From Tessaracoccus flavescens (GTDB lineage: Bacteria > Actinomycetota > Actinomycetes > Propionibacteriales > Propionibacteriaceae): 8,594 nucleotides of DNA. The position numbers were made by a program, and so were the translations under genes. The stretch lies in NCBI GenBank assembly GCA_020741375.1, contig DYZF01000222.1:1-8594 (forward strand). Reading direction: 5' to 3'. Below are positions 1 to 6,671 of the stretch, piece after piece; positions within the stretch are counted from its first letter, which is position 1; the number at the start of each line of letters is the position of its first letter. Under the pieces are notes generated by a model that was not told where the DNA came from, did not search any database, and saw nothing but the letters and a program-made list of their open reading frames with translations.

Positions 1-45
1 CTCAGGCCCGGTTGGGCGTGGTGTGCCGTCTGTGGCCTTGCTCAC

Positions 46-51
46 TAGGAT
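46..51 (+). promoter_or_regulatory. Likely -10 box (TAGGAT) for the gatCAB operon
   Basis: TAGGAT matches the actinobacterial -10 pattern TANNNT closely and lies 31 bases before the chosen gatC start, so transcription would begin near 57-59 and leave a short leader containing the gatC ribosome binding site. No convincing -35 hexamer sits 16-19 bases upstream, which is common in GC-rich actinobacteria. The assignment rests on motif and position only. Confidence 0.5.
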
Positions 52-70
52 GATGGCGTCCGCCAACCGA

Positions 71-75
71 AGGAG
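71..75 (+). promoter_or_regulatory. Ribosome binding site deciding the gatC start
   Basis: AGGAG lies 7 bases before the GTG at 83. The same frame is open back to a GTG at 23 and contains ATGs at 50 and 53. Those have no such site, and the ATG at 50 overlaps the probable -10 box, so GTG 83 is the best start. Confidence 0.7.
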
Positions 76-82
76 TCCCCAA

Positions 83-376
83 GTGGCTATCACCGCCGAC
101 GAGGTCGCCCGTCTGGGTGCCTTGGCGCGCATCCGGCTCAGCGAGCAGGAGTGCGCAGCCCTGGCGCCAGAACTCAACGTCATCCTCGACTCTGTGGCGC
201 GGGTGTCCGAGGTGGCCACCCCGGACGTTCCCGTCTCCACTCACGCGGTGCCCATGAGCAACGTCTTCCGCAACGACGTCGTGCGGCCCTCGCTCACTAA
301 TGAGGAGGCCCTCTCCGGCGCACCCGATGCGGAAGACGGCCGATTCCGAGTTCCTCAAATCTTGGGGGAGGACTGA
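83..376 (+). CDS. gatC: Asp/Glu-tRNA(Asn/Gln) amidotransferase subunit C (GatC)
   Basis: GatC is the small structural subunit of the GatCAB amidotransferase. It wraps around and stabilises the GatA-GatB interface in the cytoplasm. The predicted protein has 97 residues, usual for the family. It shows the N-terminal helix with the [13 protein letters not shown] pattern, a central segment NVFRNDVV and the C-terminal tail ending GRFRVPQIL, all typical of GatC. The start is GTG, chosen because a clear ribosome binding site lies 7 bases upstream and because family members begin close to the ITADEVARL segment. The stop overlaps the gatA start by one base (TGATG), indicating translational coupling. 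No defects are seen. Confidence 0.95.
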   Translation: MAITADEVARLGALARIRLSEQECAALAPELNVILDSVARVSEVATPDVPVSTHAVPMSNVFRNDVVRPSLTNEEALSGAPDAEDGRFRVPQILGED

Positions 377-1866
377 TGTCGATCATCCACAAATCTGCAG
401 CTGAACTCAGCCGCCTCATGGCCGCAGGGGAACTCACGTCTGTCGAGCTCACCCGTGCGTGCTTGGCTCGCATCGACGAACTGAACCCCACGCTGAACGT
501 CTTCCTCGCCGTCGATCACGACGGCGCCCTCCAAGCAGCCGCGGAGATCGACGCGCGCCGCGCCGCGGGCGAACCGCTGGGGCCGCTGGCCGGCATCCCG
601 ATCGCGGTCAAGGACAACTTCTGCACCACGGATTTCCCCACGACGTGCGGCTCCAAGATGTTGGAGGGATGGATTCCCCCCTACGACTCGACCGTTGTGG
701 CCAAGCTGCGCGCTGCCGGCCTCGTCATCGTCGGCAAGACCAACATGGACGAGTTCGCCATGGGCTCGTCCACCGAAACCTCCTACTTCGGCCCCACCCG
801 CAACCCGTGGGATCCCGAACGGATCCCGGGAGGCTCCGGTGGCGGCTCGTCCGCCGCCGTTGCGTCGTTCATGACGCCGTTGGCAGTGGGTTCCGACACC
901 GGCGGCTCCATCCGCCAGCCCGGGTCCGTCACGGGCACCGTCGGCGTGAAGCCCACTTACGGCAACGTGTCGCGCTACGGCCTGATCGCCATGGCGTCCA
1001 GCCTCGATCAGCCCGGCCCCTGCGCCCGCACGGTGCTCGACGCCGCGCTGCTCCAAGAAGTCATCAGCGGCTACGACCCGATGGATTCGGCGTCGATCAA
1101 CCGCCCCGTCGCGGACCTGGTGTCGGCCGCGCTGAGCCACGATCTGGACGGCATCACCGTCGGCGTCGTCAAGGAGCTCGGCGGTGACGGCTACGAAGCC
1201 GACGTCGAGGCCCGCTTCAACGAAGCCGTCGACGTTCTGCGCGCGCAGGGCGCGACAGTGGTCGAGGTGAGCTGCCCCGCCTTCGAGTACGCGCTGCCCG
1301 CCTACTATCTGATCCAGCCCGCCGAACTGTCCAGCAACCTGGCTCGCTTCGACGGCATGCGCTACGGCCTCCGCACCGGCGACGACGGCAGCTCCTCTGC
1401 CGAAGAGGTGATGAACCTGACGCGCGCTGACGGCTTCGGCCGCGAGGGCAAGCGCCGCATCATCATCGGCACTTACGCCCTGTCCGCCGGCTACTACGAC
1501 GCCTACTACGGCTCCGCCCAGCGGGTCCGCACCCTCATCCAACGCGACTTCGAGCGCGCCTTCGAGGAGTGTGACGTGCTGGTCTCGCCCACGACGCCCA
1601 CCGTCGCGTTCAAGATCGGCGAGCGCATGCAGGATCCCATGGCCATGTACAAGGCCGATCTGTGCACCATCCCGTCCAACATGGCGGGCAACGTCGCCGG
1701 ATCGTTCCCCGTCGGCCTGAGCGACGACGGTCTCCCGGTTGGCCTGCAGGTGATGGCCCCGGTGATGGCCGACGACCGCGTCTACCGCGTCGGTGGAGTG
1801 CTCGAGCGCGCTCTCGAAGAGCGTTGGGGCGGCCCGCTGCTGAGCAAGATGGAGGAATCCGCATGA
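376..1866 (+). CDS. gatA: Asp/Glu-tRNA(Asn/Gln) amidotransferase subunit A (GatA)
   Basis: GatA is the glutaminase subunit of GatCAB. It releases ammonia from glutamine and passes it to GatB for conversion of Glu-tRNA(Gln) to Gln-tRNA(Gln). The protein has 496 residues, a normal length, and is a full amidase-signature enzyme. The Lys-Ser-Ser catalytic triad is visible: Lys79 in PIAVKDN, Ser154 in the Gly/Ser-rich [11 protein letters not shown] segment, and Ser178 in DTGGSIRQP. These numbers coincide with the well-studied Staphylococcus aureus enzyme. The ATG follows a GGGGGAGGA ribosome binding site inside the end of gatC. The 3' end overlaps gatB by 4 bases (ATGA). Together with gatC and gatB this forms a complete operon. 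Actinobacteria typically lack GlnRS, so the enzyme is likely essential (known from the group, not shown here). Confidence 0.97.
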   Translation: MSIIHKSAAELSRLMAAGELTSVELTRACLARIDELNPTLNVFLAVDHDGALQAAAEIDARRAAGEPLGPLAGIPIAVKDNFCTTDFPTTCGSKMLEGWIPPYDSTVVAKLRAAGLVIVGKTNMDEFAMGSSTETSYFGPTRNPWDPERIPGGSGGGSSAAVASFMTPLAVGSDTGGSIRQPGSVTGTVGVKPTYGNVSRYGLIAMASSLDQPGPCARTVLDAALLQEVISGYDPMDSASINRPVADLVSAALSHDLDGITVGVVKELGGDGYEADVEARFNEAVDVLRAQGATVVEVSCPAFEYALPAYYLIQPAELSSNLARFDGMRYGLRTGDDGSSSAEEVMNLTRADGFGREGKRRIIIGTYALSAGYYDAYYGSAQRVRTLIQRDFERAFEECDVLVSPTTPTVAFKIGERMQDPMAMYKADLCTIPSNMAGNVAGSFPVGLSDDGLPVGLQVMAPVMADDRVYRVGGVLERALEERWGGPLLSKMEESA

Positions 1867-3353
1867 CCGAGCTCATGGACTACGACGAGTTGCTCACCCG
1901 CTACGAGCCCACCATGGGCCTCGAGGTGCACGTCGAACTGAACACCAACACCAAGATGTTCTGCGGCTGCGTCAACGAGTTCGGCGGCGAACCCAACACG
2001 CACGTGTGCCCCGTCTGTCTGGGGCTGCCCGGATCGCTCCCGGTGATCAACGGCAAGGCGGTGGAATCCGCAATCCGTATCGGCTTGGCGCTCAACTGCG
2101 AGATCGCCGAGTGGTGCCGCATGGCCCGGAAGAACTACTTCTACCCGGACATGACCAAGAACTTCCAGACCTCGCAGTATGACGAGCCGATCGCCTTCAA
2201 CGGGTACGTCGATCTGGAGGTCGAGGGCGAAACCTACCGCGTCGAGATCGAGCGGGCCCACATGGAGGAAGACGCGGGCAAGGCCACCCACATGGGCGGC
2301 ACCACCGGCCGCATCACGGGGGCGGACTACTCGCTGATCGACTACAACCGCGCCGGCGTTCCCCTCATCGAGATCGTCACCAAGCCCATTCGTGGCGCCG
2401 GGGCCAAGGCCCCTGAAGTGGCCAAGGCCTACGTCGCGCACCTGCGTGAGATGGTCAAGGCGCTCGATGTCTCCGATGCTCGGATGGAGCAGGGGTCGCT
2501 GCGGTGCGACGCCAACGTGTCACTCGCCGAGATCGGTGCCGAGAAGCTCGGCACCCGCACCGAGACCAAGAACGTCAACTCCCTGCGCTCCGTCGAGCGG
2601 GCAATCCGCTTCGAAATGGGCCGTCAGGCCGCGATCCTCGACGCGGGCGGTGCAGTGACTCAGGAGACCCGGCACTTCCATGAGGGCGACGGCAGCACCT
2701 CGCCGGGCCGCCCGAAGTCTGACGCCGAGGACTACCGCTACTTCGCGGAACCGGACCTCATGCCCATCGCGCCCTCACGCGAGTGGGTGGAAGAGCTGCG
2801 CGCCACCCTGCCGGAGCCGCCGGCTCAGCACCGTGCCCGCCTCCAGGCCGAGTGGGGCTTCTCCGACATCGACTTCCGTTCCATCGTCGCCTCCGGCGCA
2901 CTGTCCCTCGTCGAGGAGACGGTCGCGGCCGGCGCTGACGCCCCCGCCGCCCGCAAGTGGTGGGTCACCGAGCTGGCGCGCCGCGCCAACGAAGCGGGGA
3001 TGGAGCTCGACGAGTTGCCCATCACACCCGCCCAGGTGGCCGCTGTGCAGAAACTCATCGACGAGGGGCAGGTCAACGACAAGCTGGCCCGCCAGGTCAT
3101 CGAGGGCGTGCTCGCCGGCGAAGGCGAACCCGCTGAGGTGGTGGAGAAGCGCGGACTGGCCGTCGTCTCTGATGAGGGTGCCCTCAGCGCCGCCGTCGAC
3201 GAGGTCATCGCAGCCAACCCGGATGTAGCGGACAAGATTCGCGACGGCAAGGTGGCCGCGGCCGGTGCTCTCATCGGGCAGGTCATGAAGGCGATGAAGG
3301 GTCAGGCCGACGCGGCGAAGGTGCGCGAACTCATCTTGGCGAAGCTGACGTAA
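1863..3353 (+). CDS. gatB: Asp/Glu-tRNA(Asn/Gln) amidotransferase subunit B (GatB)
   Basis: GatB binds the mischarged tRNA, activates the side-chain carboxylate with ATP and transfers ammonia received from GatA. The protein has 496 residues. The N-terminal catalytic cradle carries the zinc-type cysteines Cys34, Cys36, Cys49 and Cys52, the [11 protein letters not shown] segment at about 92-102, HMEEDAGK at 133-140, and the PET112/GatB signature [15 protein letters not shown] at 158-172. The C-terminal part (about 345-496) is the helical GatB/YqeY tail that contacts tRNA. The ATG lies 6 bases after GGAGGA and overlaps the gatA stop by 4 bases. An upstream extension of the frame into gatA is open but is not GatB-like. 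The TAA stop is followed immediately by the GTG of a truncated transporter gene, and no terminator hairpin is seen. Confidence 0.97.
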   Translation: MTELMDYDELLTRYEPTMGLEVHVELNTNTKMFCGCVNEFGGEPNTHVCPVCLGLPGSLPVINGKAVESAIRIGLALNCEIAEWCRMARKNYFYPDMTKNFQTSQYDEPIAFNGYVDLEVEGETYRVEIERAHMEEDAGKATHMGGTTGRITGADYSLIDYNRAGVPLIEIVTKPIRGAGAKAPEVAKAYVAHLREMVKALDVSDARMEQGSLRCDANVSLAEIGAEKLGTRTETKNVNSLRSVERAIRFEMGRQAAILDAGGAVTQETRHFHEGDGSTSPGRPKSDAEDYRYFAEPDLMPIAPSREWVEELRATLPEPPAQHRARLQAEWGFSDIDFRSIVASGALSLVEETVAAGADAPAARKWWVTELARRANEAGMELDELPITPAQVAAVQKLIDEGQVNDKLARQVIEGVLAGEGEPAEVVEKRGLAVVSDEGALSAAVDEVIAANPDVADKIRDGKVAAAGALIGQVMKAMKGQADAAKVRELILAKLT

Positions 3354-3551
3354 GTGCCGCGACGCGACGTCGTCCTAGCGGCCATCGTCGTGCTGATCTG
3401 GGGCGTCAACTTCGTCGGCGCCAAGATCGGCATGGAGGGCTACCCTCCGCTGTTGCTCGCCGCCCTCAGGTTCACTCTGGTGGCCCTGCCCGCCGTGTTC
3501 TTCATCAAGCCGCCCGGCAACGGGTGGAAGACGGTGTTGGGCGTCGGTCCG
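3354..3551 (+). pseudogene. 5' remnant of an EamA-family membrane transporter gene
   Basis: The frame begins with a GTG touching the gatB stop (TAAGTG), consistent with former translational coupling. About 65 codons resemble the N-terminus of EamA (drug/metabolite exporter) proteins. They comprise a short basic start (PRRD), a first helix at about 6-25 with the typical IWGVNF motif, and a second helix at about 31-51 ([10 protein letters not shown] and onward). Family members are near 290 residues with ten helices, so roughly 80 percent is missing. Recognisable sequence ends at about 3548. Codon 67 (TCA at 3552-3554) is already the complement of the stop codon of the opposing gene. The frame then stays open by chance through antisense DNA into hisI. 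A 3' deletion or rearrangement is inferred; an assembly join cannot be excluded. A functional product is unlikely. Confidence 0.75.
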
Positions 3552-4160
3552 TCAGAGGGCGCCGATGGCTTTGCGCCACGCGGCCTCGGCGTCGGGCTCG
3601 GCCGAGACCGTCACGTCGGCGTCGCGTCCGCTGAAGTAGAGCAGCAACTCGGACGGCAGTCCGCTCACCCGCACCGGGCGGTCGCCTTGACCCATGGGGA
3701 CTTCGGCGGCCTTGTCGGTGCGCGTCAGCACCACGCGGCCCTTGTACGCCACCTGAGCCTTGCGTGCCAGCACCTTGACGATGGGCCACAGTTCCTGTTG
3801 CTCGGCCGGTGTCAGGGTCTGCGAACGGCCGTTGGCGCGCAGAACATCCTCGTGGTGGATGAAGAACTCGGACGTGTTGACCAGCTTGTCGAGGGGACGC
3901 ATGATCCATCCCGGGCGATGGAGTTCCTCAAGCAGGGCAGGGTAGCCCTTCGAGTGGAGGGTCTCCATCTGAATCCGCTCGGTGCGATCCGCGAACCGCT
4001 CGGATCCGATGCCGGGCAGGGCATCGAGGCGACGCTCGCGGATGTGCAGGTGCGCGGCGAGATCTTGGGTGTCCCAGCCTTCGCACTTGGTGGGGGCGTG
4101 GGGGCCGAGCTCCTGCATCAGGGACAGGAGGGCCGAACGTTGGCGCTGGGCGAAGCTCAT
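3552..4160 (-). CDS. TIGR03085-family metal-binding protein (DinB / maleylpyruvate isomerase-like fold)
   Basis: The predicted protein has 202 residues and belongs by pattern to the actinobacterial TIGR03083/TIGR03085 group, related to mycothiol-dependent maleylpyruvate isomerase and DinB-like four-helix proteins. Characteristic parts are the [13 protein letters not shown] segment (Trp29, His37, with His39 nearby) and the helix [13 protein letters not shown] (Glu98, His102, His103). These histidines probably bind a divalent metal. The C-terminal third ([19 protein letters not shown]) matches the usual end of the family, so the gene looks complete. The reaction and substrate are unknown; a role in thiol (mycothiol) chemistry is only inferred from the superfamily. 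The ATG lies 6 bases after a TAGGCT box with no room for a ribosome binding site, suggesting a leaderless mRNA. It is convergent with the EamA remnant and divergent from hisI. Confidence 0.85.
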   Translation of the reverse strand: MSFAQRQRSALLSLMQELGPHAPTKCEGWDTQDLAAHLHIRERRLDALPGIGSERFADRTERIQMETLHSKGYPALLEELHRPGWIMRPLDKLVNTSEFFIHHEDVLRANGRSQTLTPAEQQELWPIVKVLARKAQVAYKGRVVLTRTDKAAEVPMGQGDRPVRVSGLPSELLLYFSGRDADVTVSAEPDAEAAWRKAIGAL

Positions 4161-4180
4161 GCACCCAGCCTAGAGGGTGC
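4161..4180. repeat. Perfect 6-base inverted repeat in the divergent promoter gap
   Basis: GCACCC (4161-4166) and GGGTGC (4175-4180) form a perfect inverted repeat around an 8-base centre. It fills most of the 24-base gap between the divergent minus-strand gene and hisI. The half-sites touch the expected transcription starts on both sides. It could be an operator. It could also simply reflect two back-to-back actinobacterial promoters or chance in GC-rich DNA. Confidence 0.5.
4167..4172 (-). promoter_or_regulatory. Likely -10 box (TAGGCT) for a leaderless minus-strand transcript
   Basis: On the minus strand TAGGCT is followed by six bases (GGGTGC) and then the ATG of the TIGR03085-type gene. 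This -10-to-ATG spacing is the one expected when transcription begins at the A of the start codon, a frequent arrangement in actinobacteria. No good -35 hexamer is seen at 17-19 bases. On the plus strand only a weak match, TAGAGG at 4171-4176, could serve hisI. Confidence 0.5.
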
Positions 4181-4184
4181 CAGA

Positions 4185-4529
4185 ATGACCCCCATGAACA
4201 ACGCCCCAGACCTCGACCTCAAGCTCAGCCCCGACGGGCTGATTCCGGCCATCGCGCAGGACGCCGAGACCGGCGAGGTGCTGATGCTGGCCTGGATGAA
4301 CCCGGAGGCTCTTCAGCGCACGCTCGAGACGGGCCGGGCCACGTACTGGTCGCGGTCGCGGCAGGAGTACTGGGTCAAGGGGGAGACGTCGGGACACACG
4401 CAGGAGGTTGTCTCGGTGGCGCTCGACTGCGATCGTGACACGATCCTGCTCACGGTGAACCAGACCGGGGCCGCCTGCCACACGGGCAACCGCACCTGCT
4501 TCTTCACTCCGCTGGAGGCCACCGCATGA
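4185..4529 (+). CDS. hisI: Phosphoribosyl-AMP cyclohydrolase (HisI)
   Basis: HisI opens the adenine ring of phosphoribosyl-AMP, the third step of histidine biosynthesis, in the cytoplasm. The 114-residue protein is a stand-alone cyclohydrolase with no HisE domain. Visible family blocks are [12 protein letters not shown] (32-43), [18 protein letters not shown] (54-71), DCDRD (81-85) and the [14 protein letters not shown] end. Asp81, Asp83 and Asp85 are the expected metal-binding acids. Cys82, Cys98 and Cys105 have the 16 and 7 spacing of the known zinc-binding cysteines. The ATG at 4185 lies 7 bases after AGAGGG; a second ATG at 4194 has no suitable site. The frame is open far upstream, but only by chance. 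hisF, the usual partner upstream in actinobacteria, is absent here. The stop overlaps trpE by 4 bases. Confidence 0.95.
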   Translation: MTPMNNAPDLDLKLSPDGLIPAIAQDAETGEVLMLAWMNPEALQRTLETGRATYWSRSRQEYWVKGETSGHTQEVVSVALDCDRDTILLTVNQTGAACHTGNRTCFFTPLEATA

Positions 4530-6016
4530 GGATCACCCCCAGCCTTGAGGAGTTCACGCGACTCGCGTCCGACCGCCGAGTGATCAGCGTCTACGCCAAG
4601 TTTCTCGCCGACGACCTGACGCCTATCGCCGCCTACCAGGCCCTCTGCGGCCAGCGTGAGGGCACCTTCCTGTTCGAATCGGCTGAGGCCGGGGTGTTCT
4701 CGCGCTACTCCTTCGTCGGCGTCCGCAGCGCCGCAACCCTGACGGAACACCGCGGACGGGCAGAGTGGATCGGGCGCGAGCTGGTCGGCCTCGACGGCGA
4801 CGGCGACCCGCTCGAGGTACTGCGCCGGACCCTCGACGAACTGGCCACGCCCGTCACGCCGGGCCTGCCCCCCTTCCACGCCGGCATGGTCGGATACCTC
4901 GGCTACGACGTGGTTCGCCGCCTGGAGGTGCTGCCGGACACCACCGTCGATGAGCTTCAGATCCCCGAACTGGTCATGATGCTCAGTTCCGAGGTGGCGG
5001 TGCTCGACCATCTCAAGGGCGAACTGTGGCTCATCGCCAACGCGATCAACTTCGACGGCACGGACGAGGGCATCGAGCGTGCCTACTTCGGTGCGGTGGC
5101 CGCCGTCGAACAGATGGCCGAGCTGATCCGCGCCCCGCGCCACCCACTCACGGCGCAGGAGGGCGAGCCGCGGCAGCCGGAGATCCAGCGCCAGCGCACG
5201 AGCGAGGAATTCGTGGCGATGGTAGAGGCCGCCAAGGAGGAGATCCGGGCGGGTGAGGCCTTCCAGATCGTCGTGTCCCAACGCTTCGACATCCCCACCT
5301 CGGCCGACGCCCTCGATGTGTACCGGGCGCTCAGACTCACCAACCCGAGCCCCTACCTGTACCTCCTCAGACTGCCCGGCTTTGACGTGGTGGGCTCCAG
5401 CCCGGAAGCGCTGGTCACCGTCGCTGACGGCGTCGCCACCACCAGACCCATCGCCGGGTCGCGTCCGCGCGGGGCCACGGTGGAAGAGGACAACCGTCTG
5501 GCCGAGGAACTGCTCGCCGATCCGAAGGAACGCGCCGAGCACCTCATGTTGGTGGATCTTGGGCGCAACGACCTTGGGCGCATCTGCGAGCCCGGCAGCG
5601 TCACGGTGCACGAGTTCATGAACATCCACCGCTACAGCCACATCATGCACTTGGAGGCCGCCGTCTCCGGCCGCATCGACGACCGGCATACCGCGCTCGA
5701 CGCCGTCCTGGCCTGCTTCCCGGCCGGCACCCTGTCCGGCGCCCCGAAGGTGCGGGCCATGGAGATCATCGACGAGCTCGAGGTGTCGCGACGCGGCCTC
5801 TACGGCGGCGTCGTCGGGTACTTCGATTTCGCCGGTAACTCCGACGTCGCGATCGCGATCCGCACCGCTGTCCTGGCCGACGGCGTCGCGCACGTCCAAG
5901 CCGGCGCCGGAATCGTGGCGGACTCCGTCGGTGAGATGGAAGACGCGGAGTGTCAGCACAAGGCGCGCGCCGTGGTGACCGCCATCGGTCGCGCCGAGGC
6001 GATGGCGCGAGCATGA
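4526..6016 (+). CDS. trpE: Anthranilate synthase component I (TrpE)
   Basis: TrpE converts chorismate to anthranilate, the first committed step to tryptophan, using ammonia delivered by the glutamine amidotransferase subunit TrpG. The protein has 496 residues, normal for the family. The N-terminal domain has the tryptophan feedback motif as LFES (49-52), with the downstream Ser59 and NPSPYLYL (273-280) also in place, so feedback inhibition is likely. The chorismate-binding domain shows PIAGSRPRG (308-316), the [18 protein letters not shown] block (334-351), [11 protein letters not shown] (398-408) and [10 protein letters not shown] (426-435). The AGTLSGAPK form favours TrpE over the para-aminobenzoate enzyme, as does the neighbourhood. 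The ATG follows GGAGG at 8 bases and overlaps hisI by 4 bases. No trpG is fused or adjacent, as in several actinobacteria where trpG lies elsewhere. Confidence 0.96.
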   Translation: MRITPSLEEFTRLASDRRVISVYAKFLADDLTPIAAYQALCGQREGTFLFESAEAGVFSRYSFVGVRSAATLTEHRGRAEWIGRELVGLDGDGDPLEVLRRTLDELATPVTPGLPPFHAGMVGYLGYDVVRRLEVLPDTTVDELQIPELVMMLSSEVAVLDHLKGELWLIANAINFDGTDEGIERAYFGAVAAVEQMAELIRAPRHPLTAQEGEPRQPEIQRQRTSEEFVAMVEAAKEEIRAGEAFQIVVSQRFDIPTSADALDVYRALRLTNPSPYLYLLRLPGFDVVGSSPEALVTVADGVATTRPIAGSRPRGATVEEDNRLAEELLADPKERAEHLMLVDLGRNDLGRICEPGSVTVHEFMNIHRYSHIMHLEAAVSGRIDDRHTALDAVLACFPAGTLSGAPKVRAMEIIDELEVSRRGLYGGVVGYFDFAGNSDVAIAIRTAVLADGVAHVQAGAGIVADSVGEMEDAECQHKARAVVTAIGRAEAMARA

Positions 6017-6426
6017 AGGCCATGGGACGCGCCGTCGTGACGGTGGTGGCGCTGGCCGGTGCGGCGGTGGCGGGCATCGCGGCACAAGCCGGTGAATCAC
6101 GGGTCGGGGCGTTGGCGTTGGCGCTGTTGGCCGGGATCGCGTTGTCGCTCATGCTGCGCGGCAGCGCCGTGCGTATCCTCGGGGTTTTGCTGACCGTGTT
6201 GGCCGTGACTGCCGCCGGCTGGTCGGCCCAACTGGGCGAATGGGTTTCGTTCGTCGGCTTCGTGATCACGGCGATCGCCAGCGCCGGGTTCGTCCTCTGG
6301 GGGCCGACGTGGCAGAAGCGGCACCGCTCCGATCGGGACCGTCCGGTGGATTTCTGGCAGGCCATGGATGAGGGCGACGACCCGACGGATGAACAGGGCG
6401 TGCACCGATCGACGCCGTCAGGGTAG
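6013..6426 (+). CDS. Tryptophan-operon-associated membrane protein (Trp_oprn_chp, TIGR02234 type)
   Basis: This is an uncharacterised membrane protein found between trpE and trpC in many actinobacteria. The 137-residue product has four predicted membrane helices at about 7-25, 31-48, 53-70 and 77-96. A charged tail follows (about 100-137), probably cytoplasmic, containing DFWQAMDEGDDPTDE. The W-x-A-x-D-x-G-x-DPT pattern there is the family hallmark. The loop joining helices 1 and 2 is only about five residues, and the protein looks shorter than many relatives. The ATG overlaps the trpE stop by 4 bases and has no strong ribosome binding site, so translation is probably coupled to trpE. An alternative ATG lies at 6022. 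A role in tryptophan or anthranilate transport or sensing is conceivable from context, but no function is established. Confidence 0.85.
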   Translation: MKAMGRAVVTVVALAGAAVAGIAAQAGESRVGALALALLAGIALSLMLRGSAVRILGVLLTVLAVTAAGWSAQLGEWVSFVGFVITAIASAGFVLWGPTWQKRHRSDRDRPVDFWQAMDEGDDPTDEQGVHRSTPSG

Positions 6427-6429
6427 GCT
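6424..6429 (+). promoter_or_regulatory. Possible internal -10 box (TAGGCT) before the small membrane protein
   Basis: TAGGCT begins on the TAG stop codon of the preceding gene and lies 38 bases before the next ATG. It is the same hexamer as the likely -10 box upstream of the minus-strand gene at 4160. A start near 6436 would leave a leader of about 32 bases containing AAAGG (6453-6457). The sequence AGGCTCAGGCTC at 6425-6436 is a short tandem repeat. This is the only true gap inside the trp cluster. No good -35 hexamer is visible. Confidence 0.35.
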
Positions 6430-6467
6430 CAGGCTCAATCGTCGAACGTCTGAAAGGCATGTGACTC

Positions 6468-6671
6468 ATGGCGCGTACCGCGAAGTACTATCACCACGGC
6501 CGTAGCCCGGCCGCGTGGGTTGGCTCCATCGTCGCCGCCGTCGGCTTCATCCTCGCCACCATCGGCGCCTTCGGCCCGCACTGGATCATCATCGGCATCG
6601 GGGCGGCGCTGCTCCTGATCGCCGGCATCGGCACCATGGTCCTGAAGGTCATGGGCTTCGGCCAGCCGTGA
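6468..6671 (+). CDS. Small two-helix membrane protein of the trp operon ('HGH'-type, DUF6704-like)
   Basis: The 67-residue protein has a short basic, histidine-containing N-terminus (MARTAKYYHHGRSPAAWVG) followed by two predicted membrane helices at about 16-36 and 39-60. Small proteins with a similar HG-x-x-PAAW start occur just before trpC in many actinobacteria. Family assignment is from memory of that pattern. The motif here reads HHGRSPAAW rather than the more usual HGHTPAAW. The ATG lies 10 bases after AAAGG. The 3' end overlaps the GTG start of trpC by 4 bases (GTGA), so it is translationally linked to trpC. Function is unknown. The paired tyrosines and histidines near the membrane surface could bind a metal or a partner, but this is speculation. 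Confidence 0.8.
   Translation: MARTAKYYHHGRSPAAWVGSIVAAVGFILATIGAFGPHWIIIGIGAALLLIAGIGTMVLKVMGFGQP

Noticed and set aside
5..17. Short hairpin (GCCC-GGTT-GGGC) at the left edge, as a terminator of an upstream gene
   Set aside because: The stem is only four base pairs, there is no T run, and the upstream gene is outside the window, so it cannot be supported.
355..1542. Minus-strand open frame (395 codons) opposite gatA
   Set aside because: gatA carries its full catalytic triad on the plus strand. The antisense product has low-complexity Ala/Gly/Val/Asp composition and no recognisable domain.
1782..2441. Minus-strand open frame (219 codons) across the gatA-gatB junction
   Set aside because: It is a shadow of two overlapping, well-supported genes, with no start context or motif of its own.
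4526..6016. Para-aminobenzoate synthase (PabB) instead of TrpE
   Set aside because: The AGTLSGAPK motif, the N-terminal feedback motif and the trp-operon neighbourhood all favour TrpE.
4313..6100. Long minus-strand open frame (595 codons) opposite trpE
   Set aside because: It is antisense to a gene with complete TrpE motifs. The translation is rich in Arg, Gly, Asp and His without family motifs, as expected from GC-rich antisense codons.
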